Below are positions 1-10,597 of a stretch of DNA of 21,231 nucleotides, piece after piece. Position 1 is the first letter of the stretch. The number at the start of each line of letters is the position of its first letter. Location: contig WELA01012282.1 of assembly GCA_009602735.1 (NCBI GenBank), positions 43,325 to 64,555 of the forward strand, given 5' to 3'. A program made the position numbers and the translations under genes. The DNA comes from Mesotaenium endlicherianum (Eukaryota; Streptophyta; Zygnematophyceae; Zygnematales; Mesotaeniaceae). The notes below the pieces were generated by a model. That model did not search any database. It had not been told where the DNA came from and saw only the letters and a list, made by a program, of their open reading frames with translations.

Positions 1-46
<46 letters not shown>
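1..46. repeat. (GA)n microsatellite at the left edge
   Basis: An uninterrupted GA dinucleotide run of about 23 units opens the window. It continues off the left edge, so its full length is unknown. It lies upstream-left of the proline-rich gene's first exon on the minus strand and so probably sits in that gene's first intron, where the minus strand reads (TC)n. Confidence 0.97.
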
Positions 47-49
<3 letters not shown>

Positions 50-947
50 TGACCAAGTGTGTAGTGTGGGCTTAACCAAGCCTGCCGAAGGCCCTGGTTA
101 CTCTCCTGCTGCTCCCAACAGCAGCAAGGCCAACAGCATGAAGGTAGGAAGAGGGCTCCACGAGACGAAGCCAGCAAGGTGGCATGTCGAAGGACAGCTG
201 AGATGCGCAGCTGGAGCCATCTGAAGAGGACCAGAACCATAGCCCCTGTTTCTAGAGTCTACCCTGTCACTCAGACAAATTGAGGATGGCGCATGTGAAA
301 AGTGAATTGCTGGAGACTCACAGCCTAGCTGCCCGCAGACAAGAAGGTCACTGTCAGTACCTCAAACCCTAAAGGCCTGGGTTTTGTTTGGTCCCGGTAA
401 CAAACTCACACGCAGGCTAAGCTTGCTCGAAACAAGTTACTATCGACCTCGGGTGAAGGTGACTGCACGCATCTTATCTTCTCCCGGCGGTGCGGTGAAC
501 TTCCACAGATGTAGCTACTTCCTAGAGAGACGCTCACTCTTTCGTCCAAGGGTACGCCGTGTACGTAGCAGCTGGCCCTATGGATGCTAGTACCTCATAC
601 CTCACACTATGGCATCAAGAAGATACGGAATAACAGCCGACTAGCAGAGGCTGTAGACGAACTGCTAGGTTTACTGCGTGTGCCCTGAATTCTAGCACCA
701 AAGAAGCTGATATGGGGAGGCTGGAGGGAGCATAGCCATGTGACAGGCAGCAACCCCGCCATGAGCTGCTCTGTCTCTTATGCCTATCCCCACAGTTGCT
801 GTAGACCAAAAACGAGGAAGAGACAGGCACTGCAAAACACTGCCCGCATTCGTATAAAGTTCTGCTAACTTCCACCTTGTCTTGACTTACTCTGACGCTC
901 ATTGCAAAAGGCACAGCCTTCTTAAATAGTAAAGAGAAGATCCTTAC
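47..947 (-). other. Probable intron 1 of the proline-rich gene; no exon seen
   Basis: On the minus strand this stretch follows the splice donor that ends the exon at 948 (CCAA then GTAAGG). I searched it on both strands and saw no convincing second exon. The minus-strand reading frame stays open to 615 but loses the proline-rich, charged character at once, as expected for intron read-through. A 68-codon plus-strand frame at 384-590 has no recognisable motif. Confidence 0.5.
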
Positions 948-1211
948 TTGGCCCCCAAATGCTGGCGGCCTGCTGCCAGGTGGAGGAGGAGGAACGCCCG
1001 AACTTGCGTATGATTGTGAAGTTCCAGGAGGATATAACTCATGGGAGCCTGGGGCAGCGACTGGTGCCGAGGCCCTTGGCGGTGGCGGAGGGGGAGGGAG
1101 GGGCAGCTGGGCCATTAAGTGTGCTGGAGGTGGCTGTATTGACGTGGGCTCGGAGCCAAGCTCTTTCATCTCGGCTTCAAATCTCTCCAACTCGCTTAGT
1201 AGATCCGCCAT
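948..1211 (-). CDS. First coding exon of a proline-rich protein, partial gene
   Basis: The exon encodes 88 residues and runs from an ATG at 1211 (context AAAACAAAATGGCG) to a good donor at 948/947. Residues 1-25 form an acidic, probably helical segment (MADLLSELERFEAEMKELGS). Low-complexity proline-rich sequence follows, with runs of 7-8 prolines, ending in PPAFGGQ. A GTG codon lies in frame upstream but the ATG is the natural start. The layout of a short charged helix plus proline-rich linker recalls the N-terminus of splicing-associated or RRM proteins such as RBM42. I cannot name it because the diagnostic domains would lie in exons off the left edge. The gene lies downstream of and in tandem with ALG11, with about 600 bp between the ALG11 stop and this ATG. 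Confidence 0.6.
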
Positions 1212-1817
1212 TTTGTTTTGTGACACCTGCTGCTCTTGCTAAAATTTCCCTCGCCACAGCCTTCAATGTCAACCTGGAAGGGCTGTGAGCGGGAACGGAT
1301 AACGTACCCTTCTCCCTCTCCCTTCGACAAAAGAATGACAGTAAATGGACGCACGCATGCAACCACATGCAACGAATGCTTGCAACATCTCCTTTCGTCC
1401 TCGTCAGTCGATCGCTAATATTTCCCCCGAGAACTCGACGTGATGTACAGCTTTTATATCGAACCAGAACGTCCGGGGCCGGGGCAATGAAGTTGACCAA
1501 AACAAAACGAGCGAATTTGAGCAGTCCTCGAGGTATTTGATAGTGTTTATTCAGCTCATTTTCTTCCTGAGGCGTCACCGTTGCATGCAAATCACGGAGG
1601 CTAGAAGCCTCTGCTGTGCCGCTTGGACTAATGAAAAGTGCGCGTGTAGTACCAAGTGGGGGATATATATGTAGAACACCGTTGTACACAGGCAAGTATA
1701 CAGTTCACATGCTGTTACAGGCGCTGTTACACATCTTCTGCAGAGCAACCTCACATGAAATATTGACACCACCAATGTGTCGGCATTATCCCTTGCAAGA
1801 CTTGATACATGATGATC
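1212..1817 (-). promoter_or_regulatory. ALG11 3' UTR and promoter/5' UTR of the proline-rich gene
   Basis: This is the spacer between two tandem minus-strand genes. It should hold the ALG11 3' UTR and the promoter of the downstream gene. A minus-strand AATAAA at 1551-1546 is about 267 nt past the ALG11 stop and is a candidate poly(A) signal. A TATATATA run lies at about 1662-1670, some 450 bp upstream of the next ATG; it may be a TATA element or just AT-rich 3' UTR. No other gene was seen here. Confidence 0.45.
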
Positions 1818-4800
1818 TTACATGAGGGGCTCAAGCAGAGGTCTGATAGCTGCCTTGAAACCCTTGTCGAATTTGTCCTCTGAAAATTGAGCAGCTCGCC
1901 TTCGACAAGCTGTTGCTATTTGAACTCGTTCATGTTCACTTAAATCTAAGACGTGTAATATAGCAGCTGCATACTCGTTCCTTGTCTTTGCCAAGAATCC
2001 CGTCGGAATCCCATCTTCCTCTAGGACAATGTCTTCCTTGGGCCCTCCTGAATTGTGAGCTGCAGATGGAAGAGGTGAACTCTTAAAAGCAATAGTAAAC
2101 CCCAAATGCAAAATATCACCTATCACGATTGAGACAACATCAAGCAAACATTCATGAAGAGTACCTCAACATTCGCAAAGCGTGGGGTACCACACAAATT
2201 AAGGCTCTCGTACATAAGGTGTGGCCCTCATGGCCGTCAAAAACTGACAGAGGCAGAGGTGGTGGTGGAGCATCCCCAATTGATGCATAGAAGTGCTCTG
2301 CGGTGTGCACAACATGATGAGAGTGACGCGTCCTACCTATGGGGATGGCACCCGCAGCCATATACTCAACCACACCAATGCCAAAGTGCTCATCGGTCAT
2401 GGTGTGCAGCCCCGCTACTGCTCCTCCCAGCAGCTTCTTCAGTTCCCTGCGCCATGCGGGAACAAGGAACAATACTCCAGCCACAAACCACTACTTCCAA
2501 CTTTCAGTGGTACTGCACTTCCGCAAACAACATGCATGGGAAGCAAGCTGAAGTGGTCTATCGTGGCTCAGGTTGGCATCAGGTGTCCTGTCCAATCAGA
2601 AACTGACAATAGTTTCGAGCCAAAGCTTACAGCTCTACGTCGTTCCGAGCAAAGAACATGGTACATTTGCAGCTTTCCCCCCGTAAGCACGCCCAAAGGG
2701 TGCTGCCTCACGCCCCCATTACTTTCGGATGAGCATGTGCAAGGTGCCAGACCAGCAGGGTCAGACAAAGTCAGCGACAGAAGCTGCCTTTGTTCCACCA
2801 CGACCGCAGGTAGAGAGGCACAAGTGTCAGAGCCAGCTCCATGCTGCTGCATCGATGAGCTGGGGGAGGTAGGGGAGCGCGGAAGGGAAGTGAGTTGCCA
2901 CTTGGCAGCTGACGGCAACCACGTACTCGAACGTCACATTGACGCAAAAATCGACGCGGCTGTCGATCCCCAGCTGCACAGCCAGGTTGCTCAGGAGCTC
3001 GATCCTCTGCTCGTCCTCTCTGTGCCGGCAGCTCCCCACCATCTTCAGGCGCACCCCGCCTGTCTTGCGGCTGCCACCAGGGAGCTTCGGCCCGCCAGGG
3101 GCCAGCAGCTGCTCCGAGGAGCTCTCCTGCTGGCCTTCCAGCGCAAGCGCGAACGCGTGGAGCTGCAGCGCGTGAGCCTGCAGCAGCGAGCAGTCACACA
3201 CGTGTCATCACAGGCGTCTCAACGAAACAACAACACGGCCTCCTATCTGCTGGGCAGCGATAGAAAGAAGAGCAAGGGAACGAACAAGAGAGAGGGGCCA
3301 TGGGAGTTTGAAAGGGGCGGTTTCAGGTTCAGGAAAACAAGGGGAAATTTGGGGGAGGGGGGAGAGAGAGGGGGTCGATCAGGGTTTAGGGGAGAGGGGG
3401 CGTGATGGGTAGTTGTAGTAAGGCCACGCTTGAGACAACTGAGTGAATATGCACACACTACAACAGGTTCCTCCGGCCTCCCCAGTTCCAGGCCTGGTAG
3501 TGGCAGCTGGGGCTCAGCTTGTGAGCGCCAGCTGGCAGCGGTCCACACGCAGCAGAGGAAGTGGGCTCTTGGCAGGTGCTGAGAATCATTGCAGGGAGCA
3601 GCTCGCTGCCTGTAGGATACACACCCTAAAAGTTCCGAGATGAGGCTCCCATGCCCACGGCCCCAGCACAGAGATAAGGTGAGGGATAATGTAGTGTGTC
3701 CAGATACCTAAAAAGGGCACCATCAGCCGTCTGGTGCAGGCCCACCGCAGGCCCAGCACAGAGACGATGTCAGTGTGCGCACACCAGTCATCCGACGCAA
3801 GGCCATGACTGCCCCAGCCAGAGATGACGCGAAGTGAGTTCGGGCATCTACAAGGCCACCCACCATTCATCATCCGACGACTGGAAACGAGGGAGGCTGG
3901 ATCTGCAACGTGGTCGAGAGGGGGGTGCACACCTTTTCTGGCCGGAACTGAGCCAGGGAGATGATGTAGCGCTCCTCGCCCTCGGGCCTCTCCAAGGGCA
4001 GCGACTGCACACGCCAGCAATGCCACCGCCGAGCGCCAGTCAGTAGCCAGCCAGAAGACTGGGTGGCACGTGGCCTGCCCAAACCTATTCCCAGACATGT
4101 TATCTTCCCGATATGCCTAACTGCACTTGGACGCAGAAACATTGCTGCGACGGTTGTCCGGTGCACAGAAAGTCGTCGACACCCCTCATTGAAGCTTGCC
4201 TCCTGACACCATGGCTGAATGAAAGGAGCCCTCCATTTCTCTAATCACTTCCCAAACATGGACCAAAAATCTGAGGAAGCAAACAGGACAGCGACCCGTC
4301 TGTACGCACGTCAGTGAGCCACGGAGCAGTATGCAGGACGAAGCGTGGCTTGTAGTGTGAGAGCCTCTACGTTTCCCAGGAGCATCCGGCAAGTGCCCCG
4401 GCAGGGCCTAATCAAGCAGCCACAGCTTGAGATCCAGTAGAAGGCCAGGCACACGCCCAAGGTGGAGAAGAAGAGGAGTCGAGGGCGGGGCGCTGGCGCA
4501 GGCACGCTCTCCAACCTGGAGCGAGGAGGTGTCGCAGGGAGGGTAGACGCGCGTGATGCGCGCGGGGCAGCTCCAGAGCTGCTGGATGTGGGCCTCGGTC
4601 CACCCGGAGTTGACGACGACCACGTTGGCGCGTCGGCCCGCCCACCCGTAGAGCCAGGCCACCACCCTGTAGTAGAGCATCTTGCCGGCCGACAGCACGC
4701 GGCTGCCCAGACGATGCACATGGTGACACCACATGGCAACACCAAGAGCGTCAGCTGTGTGGCACATGCAGCTAGGAAGTCTAGCCGGCCGATAGCACGA

Positions 4801-6877
4801 TGCTGCAGGAAAGCTCTGCAGTGGCAGTGCCACATGGCGGTACGATAAGCGGAAGTGACACGCCGCTTGAGCGTGTGTTGGCTGACAGCAAGCGGCTGCA
4901 GGAAGGTCCCCCCGGTAGCAGTGGTGCCACATGGCAGCACTAAGAGTGTCAGCATATGCTGCTTCAATATGATGCAAGAAGGGCGAAGCCCCCCCGAGCA
5001 GTGCCACATGGCAGCATTAAGGGCGTCATCCGCGAGCAGTGCCACATGGCAGCAGTAAGGGCGTCACGCACGAACAGCTGGGCAGCCCCCCCAGCGGTGC
5101 CACATGGCAGCACGAAGAGCGTCACTCACGTGCAGCTAATCAGGATGGCCGGGCAATGTCCCGTCGTGACGTAATGGGGGAGTGGGAGAGGTGTGCAGTC
5201 AAGACCTCCAGGGCAGTGCTATGCATGGGGCTGTAAGGATGCGTGGCAGCAGGGTGCAGGGAACAGGGGCAAAGGGAGGTGGCAACAAGGTTTCGAGGCA
5301 TGGCCGCACCTCCACCCAAGCCTCCCAGTTGGCGTACACTACTTACAGAACAAGCTGCATACGTTTGTTCTCGCATGCACGCTTTCCAGAATGCGGTCAA
5401 AGCGGCAAGCTGTACTCTCTATGGCACGGTCTCACCCACCCACTGCTCACGACGCACGTCCAAATGTGCGTGCCAAGCACACGCATGCAAGCGCGCATGC
5501 ACGCCCCAGCTCTTCTCCTTCCGCCACCTGTGCAGCCTTGCCATGCGTGCAGCTGACAACCTCAGCACAACGAAAGCTCCGTGGCTCCCCTGGACAGGCT
5601 GAACCGATGGAGGGATGGATGGAAGCCGTACCTCTGTGCAATGACGCCACTATTGTTGTAAGTGGTCTGCCTCGTCTGGACGCGGGAGAGCATGTCCGTG
5701 CTGATGGTGGGGTAGTGCGTGTAGCACGCCACTCGGCACCCCAGCAGGCGCGCGAGGGGGTAGCTGAACGCGTAGCCAGCAGTGTCGACAAAGACGCCAG
5801 GCGTCAGCTTCTGGAGCGCCTCCCATGCCAGGACAAGCGACCCGATGCTCTGGCCTATGAGCGTGAACACGGGGTAGGTGGCAGCATCCACAAAGGGCCT
5901 CTTGTCCAGAAGCACGACCTGCGCGCACCAATGAGGGTGTCACGTCACTCGTCACTTCAGAACGTCGTGGGGATGAGAAACATGCCTGTCCTGCTGCATC
6001 TGTAATGCACAGGAACGTTCAAGGCATCAGGAGATGTGCTGTATGAGAGTCTAACGGACAAAGGGCCGGCGAGGGGAGCTGATTGTCGCAGATTGAGGCA
6101 GAGCTGGTTAGCTTTAACCCGTCAATGGACAAGCGTGCTGTGGTCATGCGTACAGGGTGACAGGTATCGAAGCTTCCTCTCAGGCGCACTCCGTTGCATT
6201 GAAAAGGGGTAGCATGGAGGAAGTGCCTAGTAGCTGCTTCTAGAGTTGTTCATATATCTGTTTCTCTGGCTTGAATAGTACATGTGATGTATGATATTAT
6301 TATTGAGACTACCACTGTCTATTTTACTTAATGACAACGTGCTTGAGCTGGCAGCTTGCACCATTCCAGTATTCAGTAAGGAGCTGCAACAGAGAGCAGG
6401 TGAATGGGCAGTGTGCAGCTGCATATTGCAGGTCCTCCGAACACCGCCAACACTATGCGTATACACAGGCCGAATGTACACATAAGATCACATTTTTTGT
6501 GGCTTTTGAGAGAAGATAAAACAACAGAAAAAAAAAGCTTTCCCCAAATGCTGCAAGAAGTCCTCCCCACTGACCTCTATGGGTCGCAGGAGGCTGACTC
6601 CAAATTTCTCCTTTGCGCGAATTTCGAGCGATTCAGGAGTGGCTTTATCCCCTGAATAAATTACGACTTCAGCTTTTGGAGCCTCCTCTTGTACTGCCCT
6701 CACAGCACACCAGAGAACTCGTTCTCCACCTCCTCCATCGTTTGTGTAAGGGTGGAAGAAGGCGACACAAGTTGGTTTCCAGTTCTTGTAAAATGTCCTT
6801 TTCACGTAAAAGTAGGCGTAGATTGCTCCGCCACTTCCTATAATAATGCTAGTGATCAGCAAAACCAAAAAGCCCAT
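1818..6877 (-). CDS. ALG11: ALG11: GDP-Man:Man3GlcNAc2-PP-dolichol alpha-1,2-mannosyltransferase
   Basis: Exons run 5' to 3' as 6877-6575, 5918-5632, 4702-4516, 4004-3933, 3177-2927, 2446-2337 and 2059-1818 (stop TAA). All introns are GT-AG and the phases close to 483 residues, near the usual ALG11 length. By family, the enzyme adds the fourth and fifth mannoses at the cytosolic face of the ER for N-glycosylation. The Arabidopsis orthologue is LEW3. Visible features are an N-terminal membrane anchor (residues 2-24), the glycine loop [10 protein letters not shown] (47-56), [26 protein letters not shown] at the end of exon 4, and the GT4 E-x7-E pair in [12 protein letters not shown] (E386, E394), followed by AHNSGGPK. 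The ATG at 6877 is the first in frame after an upstream TGA. A short out-of-frame ATG overlaps it from 11 nt upstream. Residues 298-325 are a polar Ser/Gly/Pro-rich insertion compared with what I recall of the Arabidopsis protein. The N-terminus is certain only by conservation. Confidence 0.96.
2338..5950 (-). other. GC-rich central block of ALG11 (exons 2-6 with their introns)
   Basis: Exons 2 to 6 use mostly G or C at third codon positions, for example in the stretches encoding [11 protein letters not shown] and [10 protein letters not shown]. Exon 1 and exon 7 are much richer in A and T at third positions. Introns 2 to 5 are also visibly GC-richer than intron 1, and intron 4 carries a purine-rich tract at about 3270-3405. 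This is a judgement by eye, not a computed GC profile. Confidence 0.6.
4729..5125. repeat. Degenerate minisatellite in ALG11 intron 2
   Basis: Six copies of a roughly 28-nt unit, consensus GTGCCACATGGCAGCA followed by NTAAGRGCGTCA, lie in the intron between ALG11 exons 2 and 3. The shared core CCACATGGC is at 4729, 4830, 4927, 5004, 5042 and 5100. Spacing falls from about 100 to 38-58 bp towards exon 2. The last four copies are the best preserved. The repeats keep several minus-strand frames open, which produces long spurious ORFs. Confidence 0.85.
5919..6574 (-). other. ALG11 intron 1, no gene seen
   Basis: This 656-bp intron has donor GAG|GTCAGT and acceptor CGCGCAG|GTC. It is AT-rich near exon 1, with an A/T homopolymer-rich stretch at about 6490-6540, and more GC-rich near exon 2. 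Several 60-85-codon frames cross it on both strands. None shows a motif or codon pattern that looks coding. Confidence 0.8.
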
Positions 6878-7456
6878 CCTTCTCCGGCATACACAATGAA
6901 GAAGACACAGTTTGCGTGTAGGTCATTCGGCTCTTTTAACGAATGAATCCCTTCTGGGTGCAACCGAGGATTAGCTCAAATTATTGCAGTGGCTGGCTGC
7001 AATTTAAGCTGGTCACGCTATAGCGCCCCTTGCCGACAAATCAAATTGCACGAAGGAACAGAATGTGCGCTGGCATTAAAGTGCTCCGAGGAGCTCTGAG
7101 GAAGCTACTTTCCAAAAAGGGAACTTTTTACTGGCACCCGCTGCTGTCAGCTTTCTGCCACTTTCTGCAGCTTGTAGCCCTTGTAGCCTGTTAAGTTCGC
7201 ATGGGTTCGCATTGGTTCCGCATCAGTTCGCATGCATGTCTCGATCTCGAGCCGCCCAGAGCGAGAGAGCTCCTTGTGAATCTTTTGTCAAATCAATTAC
7301 ATCGAGAAAAAATAAATCATAGTGAACTTCAATGATCCTTCGAAAGCACGCAGAAAAGTTACAAGACGCAAGGCCTCTCTGATAGTTGTGAGGCACTCAC
7401 AAGTCTTTCGTGTGCTTAATTTTCCTTGGTGCGACACAGGGAAACTGGCGGCCATT
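6878..7456. promoter_or_regulatory. Divergent promoter region between ALG11 and the anchored-protein gene
   Basis: Only 579 bp separate the ALG11 ATG (minus, 6877) from the ATG of the plus-strand gene (7457). Both promoters and 5' leaders must therefore lie here unless an upstream noncoding exon exists. Visible elements are a cluster of GTTCGCAT repeats (7195-7233), two short tandem duplications just before it, and an A-rich AAAAAATAAATC stretch at about 7306-7318 that may serve as a weak TATA-like element for the plus gene. An ATG at 7332 opens a 16-codon upstream ORF ahead of the plus-strand gene. Confidence 0.7.
7151..7233. repeat. Cluster of short tandem repeats in the divergent promoter
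   Basis: Three small arrays follow one another. CTTTCTGCCA/CTTTCTGCAG repeats with 10-bp period at 7151-7170. CTTGTAGCC occurs twice at 7171-7188. GTTCGCAT (one copy as GTTCCGCAT) begins at 7195, 7205, 7215 and 7226. The last set is spaced 10, 10 and 11 bp, close to one helical turn. Confidence 0.85.
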
Positions 7457-9458
7457 ATGTTGAAAGCTGTAGCTCCTAAAATTGCAGTTGTCGCAGCAGG
7501 AGTTGCTGCCGCTGCCTCCTCTTCGGATTCTCTGGCTCATGCGCATGCTGACAGGCAGAATGAGGCTCGAACAATCAACCAGGTGGGTTTGGGATTGAAT
7601 AAAGAGTCACGATGTATTGATTCCGTGTGCCCTTCTACGCCTTTTTTATGCAACTATTTCCTCAAGGCGGCTAGTCCTGCTTAGTGTTGCAGTTCATGAT
7701 GTTGAGATACTGTTGTCGGAAAATATATTTAGTATTAGTGTGTGCTTTTTGGCGGGCCACACACGTTATATGCATGCAGAGGTCTGCACTTTTGCACAAG
7801 GAGATGCTGGCAAGCCGCCTGAAGTCTTATTATATTCAGCCCGGCTACTCCTTCCAGCAGCGGGAGGATATTGGTGAATCTCATGTGTGGAGACTCGGTG
7901 TGAATTTTGCAGGTAGGCCCATTTATGCGCTCATCTACCAAGCCCGCATCCTATTCTTCTATCACTGATGATGAGTGGGACTTCTGCCTGGACGATGAGA
8001 AGAGCAAGAAGTCTGCAACTCAAGCCACTATGGGTCCTGTCCCTTCGGAGAAGGAAGCTAGGGAAGCTACTAGCGAAATCCTGAAAGGAAGCCGCTCAAG
8101 GTGCTCCATCCAGCTATTGGTGCCAAGTTATTGACATGTCATTGATTTTTTTGGGCTGGAAGAATGTGATTGCATTTGTGGTATCATGTTGGTATTTGCC
8201 ACCTTAGTTGCTGCAGCAGCGGTCAGAAATCTTTTTCTTTATCCTGGGCTACAACAGCCTGGACCAGCTATGAATGCTCACACTGTGATTGCTTACATGT
8301 GTGTCTCCATGTACAGGCAGTGTGCAGGCAGTCACTTGCTTGACAGGGACTTATCTATCGGCAGAGATGCCCAGAACCGTGATATGCTAGTGGGCGCGGG
8401 AGCATGCGGACAGCAGAGTCGTCGTGTCATTCACAGAGGCGAGATAGTTGATCAAGTTGCACACATCGACCATCTTGCTAGTAATGACAGACTTTCGCAG
8501 GCTCTCAATCTGTTTGAGCGCGACCCTGCTGTGCAGGTAAATATGTAAATTGGTATCAGTATCTGGTACAAGGAATTGACGTTTTAGGATTCACATTGAG
8601 TAGCTTTTATCCTGTGTAGCCTTTTTGCGAGAGCTCTGTCAAGGCTGTGCATACGTTGTGCTGCCTTGATGGTTTTTATATTTGCCCTGCAGTATTGTTG
8701 CACCATTCTTACAAATCTTCTGGGAGGAGTCTTTTGGCATCATGAATATATTGCAGTAGGGCTGTTAAGTTGTTTGTTGCCTACACAGATCAGGTCCCGA
8801 TACTCAAGCTTGCTCGCGGCTGCATCAGTAGATGGCAGGTCTTAATACCTGCTGGCTGGCCCTTCCTTGCGCAGGATACTGTTACTTCTTTGGCACAAGA
8901 TCCCAACGTTTGGTTTGCTGTTCAGCAAAATGAAGCTGTAAAGAGGATGCTGCAGCGCCGGCGTGGCATCCATTCTGGGGCAGGTGCCGTTTGCTTACAT
9001 TTTGGGACCTCGAAAATCTGGAGGTTTTTTTATAGTTCCGTGCTTCCTGACAGTGTGAATGAAATATTGTGCATATGTAACTCACACTTCATATGTCGTT
9101 ACCTGACACCAAGGCTCTTGCTTCTGCATTCTCGCTGATGGTGAGTGCTGTTGCTTCTGACTGGGCAGCTGACGCCGCGCCAAGGGTGCTTCCACAAGTT
9201 GCTGCAAAGAATGCTCCAGACGCTGCTAAGCACGGCGATCCTGTCCAAGACTATCTGCGTGACACCATTACGAACCTTCGCAATATTGGAGAGAAGGTGG
9301 CGTCCTTCTTTGCCAAGTTGTTTGGCTTCGAGAGCAAGCAAAATGCCCCTGAAGGTGCCAACAAGGAGGAGTTTGACTTCATAGCTTGCCTGGTTCTTCT
9401 CACTGTGCTTGCCGTGGGAGTGGTTATGTTCAAGCGAGTGCCGGGCAAGCTGTTTTGA
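7457..9458 (+). CDS. Uncharacterised plant protein with C-terminal membrane anchor
   Basis: The proposed exons are 7457-7582, 7913-8100, 8317-8536, 8875-8983 and 9169-9458 (stop TGA), giving 310 residues in consistent phase. The exon 2/3 junction is the least certain. The N-terminus (1-22) is alanine/valine-rich and weakly hydrophobic. Residues 57-75 contain the acidic DDEWDFCLDDE motif, then EKEAREATSEIL. Exons 3-4 carry LSQALNLFERDPAVQ and DPNVWFAVQQNEAVKRML, a pattern I recall from unnamed plant proteins (inference). The C-terminal part has a likely amphipathic stretch (NIGEKVASFFAKLFGF) and one membrane segment, residues 285-302, followed by KRVPGKLF. That fits a tail-anchored protein with its bulk in the cytosol. 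No enzyme motif is visible. It is divergently arranged with ALG11. Function is unknown. Confidence 0.75.
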
Positions 9459-9822
9459 ACGCGTGCGTGTTCGTCCCTCTTGAGGTGCCATGGAGACGAT
9501 GATGATACATGTAAAATATTGTTACATATAGGTAATAGAGAATACAAGTGCTATTTTCGTGATTGCTTCTTAGATTCTATATAGGCTAGTTTATCTAGAA
9601 CGTACTTTCTCAGTTCGTCCTCTTACCTTGTACTCCAATGTGACGGCAATGTGCCCTCCATCTAACATGGATAATCCCGGCATTTATTACTGGAGACTGT
9701 TAGGAGGTTGGTATAAGAGATGATTTTGGCTAGTGTTTATATGGACTTGCATCAGCCGGGACTGCTTGCTGGTTTTGTGAGCAATATCGCAAACCTTTCA
9801 TTGTGGGTTGTTGTTTTGTACG

Positions 9823-9886
9823 GAAGCCATTAAAAGAGACGCAAGTATGTGTGCGAAAGCCATTAAGAGAGACGCAAGCATACTTT
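9823..9886. repeat. Two-copy tandem repeat, 33-bp period
   Basis: The core AAGCCATTAA followed by (A/G)AGAGACGCAAG is present at 9824 and again at 9857 with few differences. It is noncoding and lies in the spacer about 370 bp after the anchored-protein stop. Confidence 0.85.
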
Positions 9887-10597
9887 TGTAACAAACTATG
9901 TTATATTCTATCCTATTTATTTGTTCTTTTTCCAGATGTGAGCAATCTTGTAAACGACATTAGAAGCACAGTCTCATGTCAAATTAGAGACATCTTCAGT
10001 TCATTATGATTCCTGTGTGCAATATTAGACGTCACAAAGATCGAAGCTCTCAGAGTTTGGTCCTCTCTATTCATCTTCTATACTACTGACCTGCTGCATT
10101 GAGGATTTGAATCCAGAGCCACTAAGTATTTTTATTCCAATCCCAGAGAAGAGGGGGGAACTTCGGCCAATCTTGCATTGTAATGTGTTTTACTTACAGA
10201 GTGTCCAATATTGCAACATACTATTTGTTCAAACCAAAAGACTGCTATATACAAGACCCATCATCTATGTGTGCTGTGGAGAGCAAGGAAGGGCTACTGT
10301 AATACCCTTTGCAGTTTAGTAAGTGAAGCATATGCCACATATTTGGAGCCATCAGCGACTTTCAAATGCTTCCTTGGGAACCAACGTGACGACAATACAA
10401 ACTTAAAGATTAAGTTGACGCAGGAGGGCGGCAAAATCCAGTTCCCTGTTTGCACACCTACTATAGTTCTTACACTGTACATTACAAGCTGATGTGCAAC
10501 TTGATTAACCTAGAAGAAAGAAATGTGATTGTCTTGGTATTATAATGACAAGCTTGCTAGCAGCCAATACCAGAACCAATCATTCATTTCCAAGTAT

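Noticed and set aside
948..1211. Naming the proline-rich exon as RBM42
   Set aside because: The acidic helix plus proline-rich layout is only loosely similar, and the RRM that would decide it is not in the window.
2293..3405. 370-codon plus-strand open frame
   Set aside because: It lies antisense over ALG11 exons 5 and 6 and the introns between them. Its composition is low-complexity with no motif, and the minus-strand exons explain the openness.
4311..5045. Overlapping minus-strand frames of about 200-244 codons
   Set aside because: They are read-through of ALG11 exon 3 into introns 2 and 3. The recurring AAMWH-type peptide comes from the noncoding minisatellite.
4729..5125. CRISPR-like array
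   Set aside because: The repeats are degenerate, the spacing is irregular (38-101 bp), and the setting is a spliced plant intron.
5193..6005. 270-codon plus-strand open frame
   Set aside because: It is antisense to ALG11 exon 2 and flanking GC-rich intron, where stops are rare by composition. There is no domain signal.
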